DNA of 10,604 bases from Oscillibacter sp. UBA6647. GTDB taxonomy: Bacteria; Bacillota; Clostridia; Oscillospirales; Oscillospiraceae. Within the stretch, counting starts at the first letter, position 1. The number at the start of each line of letters is the position of its first letter. Shown here in pieces: positions 5,168-10,604 of the stretch. The stretch covers positions 1 to 10,604 of the forward strand of contig DKLF01000018.1 in the NCBI GenBank assembly GCA_002455655.1, given 5' to 3'. Under the pieces are notes generated by a model. That model was not told where the DNA came from, ran no database searches, and saw only the letters and a program-made list of their open reading frames with translations. A program made the translations under genes and the position numbers.

Positions 5168-7318
5168 CTAATAAAGGCCGCGCAGCGCCCTGCGGGCCAG
5201 TCCTGTAATTTTCTCCGCCAGAGTAGGCTTTTGGGGAAGGCAGGGGGCCGCACTGTGAATCGAAGCCTCCATAAATTGGACCTGACTGTCATAGGGAATA
5301 GGCTGCTGCCCCCGTTTCCGGCAATACAGCCCGTCCGGCGTCATAAAGCTGGCCTTCGCGGTATCCCTGAGCTGACAGGACAAAATCCACAAAAGCTGAT
5401 CCCTTAGGTCCCTGTCGTGAACGGGGCAGGCAATCTCCACCCGCCGGCTGAGATTGCGGGTCATCAAGTCCGCGGAGGAGAGGTACACCTTTGCCTCCGG
5501 GCCCTTTCCAAAGCAATAGATGCGGGCGTGCTCCAGAAAGCGCCCCACGATACTGGTCACATGGATATTTTCGGTTTCCCCGGGAACCCCGGGGAGAATG
5601 CAGCAAATCCCCCGCACGATCATCTGCACCTCCACTCCCACCCGGGAGGCGGTGCGGAGCCGGTCGATGACCTCCCGTTCCGTGACGGAATTGACCTTGA
5701 TGCAGATGTATCCATTATACCCCAGCGCAATCTGCTCGTCAATCAGGTTGCAAACGACCGATTTAATTCCGTTGGGGGAGATTAAAAGCTCACGGTAGTC
5801 TCCGTTCAGATTATTGACCAGCATATTTCGGAAAAAGGCCGTGGCGTCCTCTCCAATGGCGTCGGAAGCGGTCATAATGCTCAGATCGGTGTACATGGCG
5901 TTGGTCTTTTCGTTGTAATTTCCGGTTCCGATCTGGGTAATATATTGCACCTTCCGTTTTCCCCGCAGGGTGATGAGACAAATCTTGCTGTGACATTTGA
6001 AGCCGTCCATCCCATAGATGACCTGACATCCCGCGTCCTCCAGCAGTTTGGACCAGGAGACGTTGTTGGCCTCGTCAAATCGGGCCCGCAGCTCCATCAG
6101 GACAATAATCTCCTTCCCATTTTCGGCGGCGCGGCACAGGGTGTGGGCGATTTTGGAGGAAGACGCCAGTCTGTAAATGGTGATTTTGATAGACAGCACA
6201 TCGGGATGTTCCGCTGCTTCGCTCAGCAGGCGCAGAAACGGGGTCACAGAGTCAAAAGGAAAAAACAGCAGCTTGTCCCCCCGCTGCACCTGCTCCATAA
6301 TGCTTTCCTCCGGGCGGATATTCTCCGGCCACCGGGAGCGATACGGCTGATGGAGCAGGGCCGCGGCCTTTGAGTCCGGCAGCTCCTTTGCAATCTCAAA
6401 TACATACCGCATATTAAGGGGACAGGAATCCACGTAGACCTGCTGCCTTTCTACCTTCACCAGCTTTGTCAGCCGGGTTAAAAATCCGTCTGATATGTTT
6501 TTGCTGATTTCCAGCCGGATTGCCGACAGGCTGCCCCTTTTCTTCAGCAGCTTCGTCACTCGAATCCGGAAATCTTCCTCGCTGTCCTCAAATTTTTCAT
6601 CGTCAAAGCCGATGTCCGCGTTGTGAGTGACGCTGACAATGCAGGATTCCTCCACCTGATAAGCGCCGAACAGAGATGAAAGTCTCTGTAAAATCATCGT
6701 TTCCGCGCGGATATACCGCAGAACCTCACCTTCCAGCCTGAAAAAGGGAGGCAGGATCTCCGGTATGGGAACCAGCCCCACAGAGGGCTTCCCTTTCTTA
6801 TCCGTCAAAAGCGCCGCCGCATACAGAGCCTTGTTTACCAGATGAGGCGCCGGGTGACGGCTTCCGATGATAATGGGGGAAATAATGGGTAGGATATTCG
6901 ACTTGAAATAGGCGTTCACCGTATTTTGCTCCCAGTGTGTAAGCTGAGAAAAAGCGAGATCCGCCACGCCCTGCCGCGCTAATTCCGCCGTCACCGACGC
7001 GTAAAGCTGTTCCTTCAGCTCGATCAGGCCCGGTATGGAGCGATAGATTCCGCCCAACTGCTCCGAGGCGGTCATGCCGCTTTTATTGTCCGCCTCGTCG
7101 GGGGAGACGAGGGCGATGTCGAACAGACTGCCCACCCGGACCATAAAAAACTCGTCCAGATTACCGGAGAAGATGGCGATAAATTTCAGCCGCTCCAAAG
7201 GGGGATTGGTGCGATCATCCGCTTCCTCCAGCACCCGCTGGTTAAACCGCAGCCAGCTCAGCTCCCGATTCTGGGTATAGGCGTACTGTCCCGGGTCAAT
7301 TACAGAATCTTGCGGCAC
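5168..7318 (-). CDS. ppk: Polyphosphate kinase (PPK1)
   Basis: 716 aa, the normal PPK1 length. It reversibly transfers the ATP gamma-phosphate to growing inorganic polyphosphate. The GTG start at 7318 is set by GGGAGAG six to eight bases upstream. N domain: RELSWLRFNQRVLEEA (18-33) and SGNLDEFFMVRVG (51-63). The catalytic half has IYRLASSSKIA (381-391), ELRARFDEANN (409-419), KCHSKICLI (441-449) with H443 matching the phosphorylated histidine (E. coli H435), IGTGNYNEKT (463-472), and RFLEHARIY (593-601) with H597 matching E. coli H592. The protein appears complete. The gene overlaps the end of ppx by 19 bases, which suggests translational coupling of the synthesising and degrading enzymes. 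Expression is expected from the ppx promoter with its candidate Pho box. Confidence 0.97.
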   Translation of the reverse strand: MPQDSVIDPGQYAYTQNRELSWLRFNQRVLEEADDRTNPPLERLKFIAIFSGNLDEFFMVRVGSLFDIALVSPDEADNKSGMTASEQLGGIYRSIPGLIELKEQLYASVTAELARQGVADLAFSQLTHWEQNTVNAYFKSNILPIISPIIIGSRHPAPHLVNKALYAAALLTDKKGKPSVGLVPIPEILPPFFRLEGEVLRYIRAETMILQRLSSLFGAYQVEESCIVSVTHNADIGFDDEKFEDSEEDFRIRVTKLLKKRGSLSAIRLEISKNISDGFLTRLTKLVKVERQQVYVDSCPLNMRYVFEIAKELPDSKAAALLHQPYRSRWPENIRPEESIMEQVQRGDKLLFFPFDSVTPFLRLLSEAAEHPDVLSIKITIYRLASSSKIAHTLCRAAENGKEIIVLMELRARFDEANNVSWSKLLEDAGCQVIYGMDGFKCHSKICLITLRGKRKVQYITQIGTGNYNEKTNAMYTDLSIMTASDAIGEDATAFFRNMLVNNLNGDYRELLISPNGIKSVVCNLIDEQIALGYNGYICIKVNSVTEREVIDRLRTASRVGVEVQMIVRGICCILPGVPGETENIHVTSIVGRFLEHARIYCFGKGPEAKVYLSSADLMTRNLSRRVEIACPVHDRDLRDQLLWILSCQLRDTAKASFMTPDGLYCRKRGQQPIPYDSQVQFMEASIHSAAPCLPQKPTLAEKITGLARRALRGLY

Positions 7319-8193
7319 AGATATCTCTCCCGCACTCCGTATTTTCCAATTTCAAGAGTTTTGGCGTCAAGTAAATGAAACAGGCTGTGCAGCACGAGAA
7401 TTCCGGGCACAATGGTGTGAATCCGATCGGGCGACAGCTTTAAGATCAGGTCGATAATCTGTCTGTCTCCCCGGCACAATATGGCGCACAGCCCGTCCAG
7501 TTGCTCCGCGCCAATGGCGCGGCAGCCCTCCGGCTGCGCGTACACCGCGCCCGCCAGCTTTAAGACGGCGCGCCCCGTGCCGCCCACGCAGACCAGCGGC
7601 AACTGCCGCTCAAAATCGGGCAGACTGCTCCTGTCCAGCTCGGCTTGAATCGTCTCCCGTATTTTTTTCAGGGAACGCCTGCCCGGAAGAATTTTCTTGA
7701 CACAGCTTCGATACAGGTTCAGCGACCCGATGGGGAGGCTGAGAGAACGGAGCGGCCGATCTTCGTTAAACAGCGCAAGTTCCGTGCTGGCGCCGCCAAT
7801 ATCGAGGACCGCGCCGCGGGAGAGCTGAAATTCCAGCATGGCGCCGGTATAGCCGTACAACGCCTCTTCCTCCCCGCTGATCACCTCCACCTCCCAGCCG
7901 GTGTGGTCCCGGATCGCCGAGACGGCCTCTTCGGTATTGCTGATATTCCGCAAGGAGGCGGTGGCAAAAATGACCACGTCCTGAATATCCAGAGATGTAA
8001 GGATTTTTTTAAATTTCAGCAAACCCCGGCAGGCACATAAAATTCCCTCGTCGGACAATGTTCCGTTTTCCACATAACCGGCAAGACCGGCCATGCTTTT
8101 TTCCCGGAACAGGATTTTGAAGGAGTTGCCCTCCGTTTCATAAACCGTCAAACGCATGGAATTGGAACCAATGTCAATCATGGCTTGTTTCAT
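7300..8193 (-). CDS. ppx: Exopolyphosphatase / Ppx-GppA family phosphatase (short form)
   Basis: 297 aa. ATG start with AGAGGA about 8 bases upstream. It belongs to the sugar kinase/actin-like Ppx-GppA fold. Phosphate-1 motif is IDIGSNSMRL (6-15); the ISGEEEALYGY region (105-115) contains the catalytic glutamate; phosphate-2 motif is LDIGGASTELA (130-140), then GGTGRA further on. It lacks the C-terminal HD-like domain of E. coli PPX (about 510 aa) and corresponds to the two-lobe short form common in Firmicutes and Actinobacteria. It removes terminal phosphate from polyphosphate; pppGpp hydrolysis is possible in this family and cannot be excluded. It is the first gene of the ppx-ppk-HAD operon and overlaps ppk by 19 bases. 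Upstream are a TATACT box, a 22-bp dyad and three Pho-like repeats. Confidence 0.93.
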   Translation of the reverse strand: MKQAMIDIGSNSMRLTVYETEGNSFKILFREKSMAGLAGYVENGTLSDEGILCACRGLLKFKKILTSLDIQDVVIFATASLRNISNTEEAVSAIRDHTGWEVEVISGEEEALYGYTGAMLEFQLSRGAVLDIGGASTELALFNEDRPLRSLSLPIGSLNLYRSCVKKILPGRRSLKKIRETIQAELDRSSLPDFERQLPLVCVGGTGRAVLKLAGAVYAQPEGCRAIGAEQLDGLCAILCRGDRQIIDLILKLSPDRIHTIVPGILVLHSLFHLLDAKTLEIGKYGVRERYLCRKIL

Positions 8194-8234
8194 GTGATCT
8201 TCCTCTACCTTTACTTTCTATCTTCCCACGCCGT

Positions 8235-8256
8235 ATAGGAGGCAAATGCCTCCTAT
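8235..8256. repeat. Perfect inverted repeat ATAGGAGGCA-AA-TGCCTCCTAT in the ppx leader
   Basis: Ten-base arms (8235-8244 and 8247-8256) around a 2-bp centre, 41 bp upstream of the ppx start. With the TATACT box at 8265-8270, transcription would begin near 8258, so the mRNA would open with this hairpin. One arm is AGGAGG, a perfect Shine-Dalgarno core, held in the stem by its own complement. It may be a repressor operator at +1, a 5' stabilising hairpin, or an SD-like decoy. There is no T run, so it is not a terminator. Confidence 0.6.
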
Positions 8257-8264
8257 GATGGCTT

Positions 8265-8293
8265 AGTATACCCCGAAAAACGCGGTGCGGAAT
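8265..8293 (-). promoter_or_regulatory. Candidate ppx-ppk-HAD promoter (TATACT, weak -35)
   Basis: On the minus strand TATACT (8270-8265) is preceded at 16 bp by TTCCGC (8292-8287), a poor -35. A good -10 with a poor -35 just downstream of repeated PhoP-like hexamers fits an activator-dependent promoter. The leader to the ppx ATG would be about 65 nt. Confidence 0.5.
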
Positions 8294-8303
8294 ATCCCGG
8301 AGC

Positions 8304-8331
8304 AGTAAAGCCTGTGTGAAGCGCAGGTAAA
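8304..8331 (-). promoter_or_regulatory. Candidate Pho box: three hexamers at an 11-bp period
   Basis: On the minus strand TTTACC (8331-8326), TTCACA (8320-8315) and TTTACT (8309-8304) start exactly 11 bp apart. The Bacillus PhoP box is TT(A/C/T)A(C/T)A repeated every 11 bp; the three copies match 5/6, 6/6 and 5/6. They lie at about -46 to -73 from the expected ppx start, a normal place for a response-regulator activator. Control by phosphate starvation fits a polyphosphate operon. The DNA pattern is seen directly; PhoP binding is inferred. Confidence 0.55.
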
Positions 8332-8414
8332 GCATAAATGCGGCGCAAAAGGCAGCGCCACAGCAGCCATGGGGCAATTTATCGGCCTGCCACAGAGCTA
8401 TGCGCGCGAATCTG

Positions 8415-8443
8415 TTTACAGCTTTTACACAAATGTGATCACA
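8415..8443. promoter_or_regulatory. Weak candidate operator cluster between ppx and phoH
   Basis: TTTACA occurs at 8415-8420 and 8424-8429 (9 bp apart), and TACACA at 8426-8431 is 11 bp from the first copy. The perfect 10-bp palindrome TGTGATCACA (8434-8443) follows. AATCTGT (8409-8415) and ACAGATT (8441-8447) form an outer inverted repeat. It lies upstream of the phoH leader and could regulate phoH, but the Pho-type spacing is imperfect. Confidence 0.25.
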
Positions 8444-8512
8444 GATTTTGCATACGACGGCTATTCTTAATTCAGTAACAATGAAAATCTCCGCAGCAAT
8501 ACTCTATTAGGG

Positions 8513-8638
8513 GTGAGTGCGTGAATGTATTTTGTCCGTGGCTCGGTTTGGCCCCTCTCATAGCAATAGCAGAGGGATCCTTGAAACCGGTGACGCCCAT
8601 GCAATAGCGGCTTCCAATGGGACGGTGTGCGCACTTAC
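8513..8638 (+). ncRNA. Candidate structured RNA leader (possible riboswitch) upstream of phoH
   Basis: A closing stem pairs 8513-8521 (GTGAGTGCG) with 8630-8638 (CGCACTTAC), 9 bp with one G-U. Inside are CGGTTT (8544-8549) with AAACCG (8584-8589), stacked on CCCTCT (8553-8558) with AGAGGG (8571-8576), and a second hairpin CCCAT (8596-8600) with ATGGG (8617-8621). The two hairpin loops share GCAATAGC (8563-8570 and 8601-8608). A terminator-like hairpin follows at once. The layout, a multibranch junction plus an expression platform, is that of a riboswitch or cis-regulatory RNA. I checked it by eye against the TPP, FMN, SAM, cobalamin, lysine, glycine, GEMM, ydaO, ZTP, T-box and yybP-ykoY signatures and recognised none. 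Covariation cannot be judged from one sequence. Confidence 0.42.
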
Positions 8639-8639
8639 G

Positions 8640-8665
8640 CGCCCTGTCCGACTGGGGCCGTTTTT
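8640..8665 (+). terminator. Terminator-like hairpin in the phoH leader (possible attenuator)
   Basis: GCCC (8641-8644) pairs with GGGC (8655-8658), extended by a T-G inside and by C8640-G8660 across a bulge, and is followed by five T (8661-8665). It lies 48 bp before the phoH start. The 3' arm (GGGGCC, 8654-8659) is also complementary to GGCCCC (8550-8555) inside the upstream structured region, which would give mutually exclusive folds. Confidence 0.48.
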
Positions 8666-8712
8666 GTGTGCCGCAGCTATTTCTTGAATGAATACAGGAA
8701 AGGAATGACATA

Positions 8713-10083
8713 ATGCCGAAAACCTATGTTTTGGATACGAATGTTTTAATTCAGGCTCCGTATGCACTTCAATCCTTTGGGGATAACCATATTGTTTTGC
8801 CCATTGCGGTTCTGGAGGAGCTGGATGCCCTGAAGACCAGTGACGGAGAAAAAGGAGCCAACGCGCGGCAGGCAATTCTCTATCTGGAATCGCTTCGGAC
8901 CGCCGGAAATCTTCTTGAAGGCGTACCTCTGCCGGACGGTGGAACGCTGCGTCTGGAGGTCAATTGTGTTCATGTGAAGCTTCTCGAAGGCTTTCCGGAG
9001 CATAAGAGCGACAACCGCATTTTAAAGGTCTGTCAGGCACTGAAAGAAACGCAGGCACCCGTGATTTTGGTCACAAAAGACATTCTTGTACGGATAAAGG
9101 CCCAGATGATGGGGATAGAGGCAGAGGACTTTACAACTGAACAGGCCCCCATCGGCGACCAACAGTATACCGGGCGCTGCGAAGCATATGTCTCCGAAAA
9201 GAAGTTTGAATCCTTCAAGAAAAAGCACATTTCTCCCGACGCGCTGTACCTGATGGATGAAGCGGGCCAGAAGCGCGCTGTTGCGCTCGTACCGAATCAG
9301 TTTGTTATTCTCAGGGCGGATCAGTCTGACCGCAAGACTCAGCTGGGGCGGTTTGACGGGCAAAAGGTTGTCCCGCTAACATACGGGAAAAAGAAGCCTT
9401 ACGGCGTTACGCCGCGAAATGTGGGGCAGTATTTTTTGCAGGAGGCCCTAATGACCGATACGGGCACCGCTCCTTTGGTCATCGTGAAGGGAACGGCAGG
9501 AACCGCAAAGACCTTTTACTCTTTGGCAGTTGGCCTAAACGCTGTGATGGAGCTGGAGGAGCCGGCTTACAGAAGAATCCTTATTTGCCGCCCGAATGTC
9601 CAGTTCGATGACGATATCGGTTTTTTGCCGGGTGACGAGTCCGAAAAGATCGCGCCCCTGCTGCGCCCCGCCATTGACAATCTGGAGCTGTTGGTTGATC
9701 AAAATGAAAAGGAGCGGTTCAAGGATGAGCGCAGCCTTTCCGGGAAGGTGGAAGAGCTGTTCGACCGGGGGATTATCATCGCGCAGGCACTTAATTTTAT
9801 CAGAGACCGCTCGGTCACCAAAACATATCTGGTTTTTGATGAAGCACAGAACTTGACGCCTAAGCAGGCAAAAGGGATCATTACCCGGGCCGGAATCGGC
9901 ACAAAGGTGATTCTTCTTGGGGATCCGAATCAAATTGACCACGCCCTACTGGACGAACGCACCAACGGACTTAGCTATGCGGCGGAAAAAATGAAGGGCG
10001 GCCCCCTCTGCTACCAAATTACATTGTCGGCTGATGAATGTGAACGTTCCGCTTTGGCCATGGATGCAATTAAGAGAATGTAA
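8713..10083 (+). CDS. phoH: PIN-PhoH fusion protein (PhoH2/YlaK type), RNase-ATPase
   Basis: 456 aa; ATG start with AAGGA (8699-8703) nine bases upstream. N-terminal PIN nuclease domain (about 1-135) with the acidic set D8 (LDTNVL), E35/E36 (VLEELD), D100 (HKSDNR) and D123 (TKDILV). A linker region (about 150-235) leads to the C-terminal PhoH ATPase domain: Walker A GTAGTAKT (260-267), the ICRPNVQFDDDIGFLPGD segment (291-308), Walker B YLVFDEAQN (372-380) and LLGDPNQID (401-409). In mycobacteria such proteins act as ATP-dependent, sequence-selective RNA unwinding/cleaving enzymes, paired there with a small antitoxin ORF (PhoAT). No such ORF is visible upstream here; the leader instead holds a candidate structured RNA. 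The gene is divergent from the ppx-ppk operon. No signal peptide or membrane segment; cytoplasmic. All key residues are present and the length is normal for the family. Confidence 0.94.
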   Translation: MPKTYVLDTNVLIQAPYALQSFGDNHIVLPIAVLEELDALKTSDGEKGANARQAILYLESLRTAGNLLEGVPLPDGGTLRLEVNCVHVKLLEGFPEHKSDNRILKVCQALKETQAPVILVTKDILVRIKAQMMGIEAEDFTTEQAPIGDQQYTGRCEAYVSEKKFESFKKKHISPDALYLMDEAGQKRAVALVPNQFVILRADQSDRKTQLGRFDGQKVVPLTYGKKKPYGVTPRNVGQYFLQEALMTDTGTAPLVIVKGTAGTAKTFYSLAVGLNAVMELEEPAYRRILICRPNVQFDDDIGFLPGDESEKIAPLLRPAIDNLELLVDQNEKERFKDERSLSGKVEELFDRGIIIAQALNFIRDRSVTKTYLVFDEAQNLTPKQAKGIITRAGIGTKVILLGDPNQIDHALLDERTNGLSYAAEKMKGGPLCYQITLSADECERSALAMDAIKRM

Positions 10084-10198
10084 GGGGATGTCTGTGTTAA
10101 TGTCTCAACCATCAAACTGTGTACATTATAAACAACAGATAAGGAAAAAGCGTCAAGTTGTGCTGGTTTTGATCAGGCACACGAAAAACGTACAATAG

Positions 10199-10248
10199 AA
10201 AAAAGCCTCCTGATGTAGAAAAATAGAACTACATCAGGAGGCCTTATT
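10199..10248. terminator. Perfect 14-bp hairpin, probable (bidirectional) terminator after phoH
   Basis: Arms 10205-10218 and 10229-10242 (GCCTCCTGATGTAG and its exact complement) enclose a 10-nt A-rich loop. Six A precede it (10199-10204), giving a T6 tail on the minus strand; on the plus strand the tail is the weaker CTTATTG. It is about 120 bp after the phoH stop. It would end phoH messages, and better still any leftward transcript from the right. A TTGATC-N16-TACAAT pair (10169-10196) stands directly before it, so it could alternatively open a transcript. Confidence 0.65.
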
Positions 10249-10559
10249 GTGTGCAAGCAGCCATAATAAATCAGGCCCTTTTATAATCCCAATATTGTTG
10301 TAGCAGAAGGGGATTGATACGTTGCCTTTAATCGCAATACTTGGTGAGCCTTACATGTATTTTGCTTGCACTTTTTGTCGAAATAAGTTAGTATTAGCTA
10401 TTGCGGGACAAATGATAGATATTGGTACTTTTTTTGCCTTAATCTGTCATTTCTGTATTTCCCAGAAAATTGCTAGGGTTGCACTTTATTTTTACAAGGA
10501 GCGCAAGCAGAATGCGCATGCGCCAGCCGCCTATCATCAGGCCTGAAAGGAATTACCAT
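10249..10559. other. AT-rich intergenic stretch without a convincing gene
   Basis: This stretch is clearly richer in A+T than the flanking genes. An isolated TATAAT (10282-10287) has no matching -35. A 74-codon frame from TTG 10322 to 10546 is hydrophobic but matches no family I know, and its start is poor; I do not call it. AAGGAG (10496-10501) followed ten bases later by ATG 10512 gives an alternative, 16-codon-longer start for the gene at the right edge. Confidence 0.5.
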
Positions 10560-10604
10560 ATGAAATATCTGAAAAACAAGCTGCTGCTTTACATCTCTTT
10601 GCTA
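10560..10604 (+). CDS. Membrane-anchored protein of unknown function, N-terminus only (partial)
   Basis: The first 15 codons (MKYLKNKLLLYISLL) of a rightward gene that continues past the window edge. ATG at 10560 with AAAGGA about 7-8 bases upstream. The basic start followed by a hydrophobic run is that of a signal anchor or first transmembrane helix, as in sensor kinases, chemoreceptors or secreted proteins; nothing in the visible part decides between these. The frame is open upstream to ATG 10512, which has AAGGAG ten bases before it, but the added residues (MRMRQPPIIRPERNYH) would put a polar extension before the hydrophobic run, so I prefer 10560. Confidence 0.6.
   Translation, partial: MKYLKNKLLLYISLL

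Noticed and set aside
10322..10546. A 74-codon plus-strand frame with hydrophobic content ending 13 bp before the last gene
   Set aside because: TTG start with a poorly placed SD, AT-rich, no recognisable motif; the hydrophobicity follows from the base composition.

Overview
The window looks like chromosomal DNA of a moderately GC-rich Clostridia member, plausibly Oscillospiraceae-like. The grounds are strong AGGAGG-type ribosome binding sites, many GTG/ATG starts, Firmicutes-type protein families (EAL-CBS-CBS-GGDEF, a PIN-PhoH fusion, a short Ppx and a PPK1 in one operon) and compact intrinsic terminators. The lineage is an inference; there is no rRNA or other marker here. I see no tRNA, rRNA, CRISPR array, transposase or phage module.

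Left part (1-3860). A leftward gene entering at position 61 begins like the AtuA/DUF1446 family. Upstream of it, also leftward and closed by its own terminator (184-224), is a PAS-AAA+-Fis regulator (243-1787). This regulator looks like a sigma-54 enhancer-binding protein but has lost the GAFTGA loop, so it is probably a TyrR-type regulator of sigma-70 promoters. A TATAAT box with no good -35, and an 8-bp-arm dyad centred about 45 bp upstream of the expected start, lie in front of the AtuA-like gene. Divergent from the regulator is a c-di-GMP turnover protein (EAL, two CBS, GGDDF; 2045-3808).

Middle part (3861-8260). A 64-codon leftward gene for a Cys-rich basic protein (3892-4086) sits just beyond the strong terminator of the next operon. 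That leftward operon is ppx, then ppk (19-nt overlap), then a NagD-like HAD phosphatase, i.e. polyphosphate synthesis and breakdown plus a phosphatase. Upstream of its TATACT box are three hexamers of the form TT(T/C)AC(A/C/T) at an exact 11-bp period, which resembles a Pho box. A perfect 10-bp-arm inverted repeat containing AGGAGG lies at the expected 5' end of the transcript.

Right part (8260-10604). Divergent from ppx is a rightward PIN-PhoH gene (8713-10083). A candidate structured RNA leader precedes it, with a 9-bp closing stem and two inner hairpins whose loops share GCAATAGC. The leader ends in a terminator-like hairpin that could be disrupted by an alternative GGCCCC/GGGGCC pairing. 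After phoH comes a perfect 14-bp hairpin, then an AT-rich stretch with no convincing gene, and the first codons of a membrane-anchored protein running off the right end.

Taken together, 4343-10083 is a phosphate/RNA-stress locus. The most notable points are the candidate PhoP-type box before ppx-ppk, the unnamed RNA leader before phoH, and the GAFTGA-less regulator beside the AtuA-like gene.
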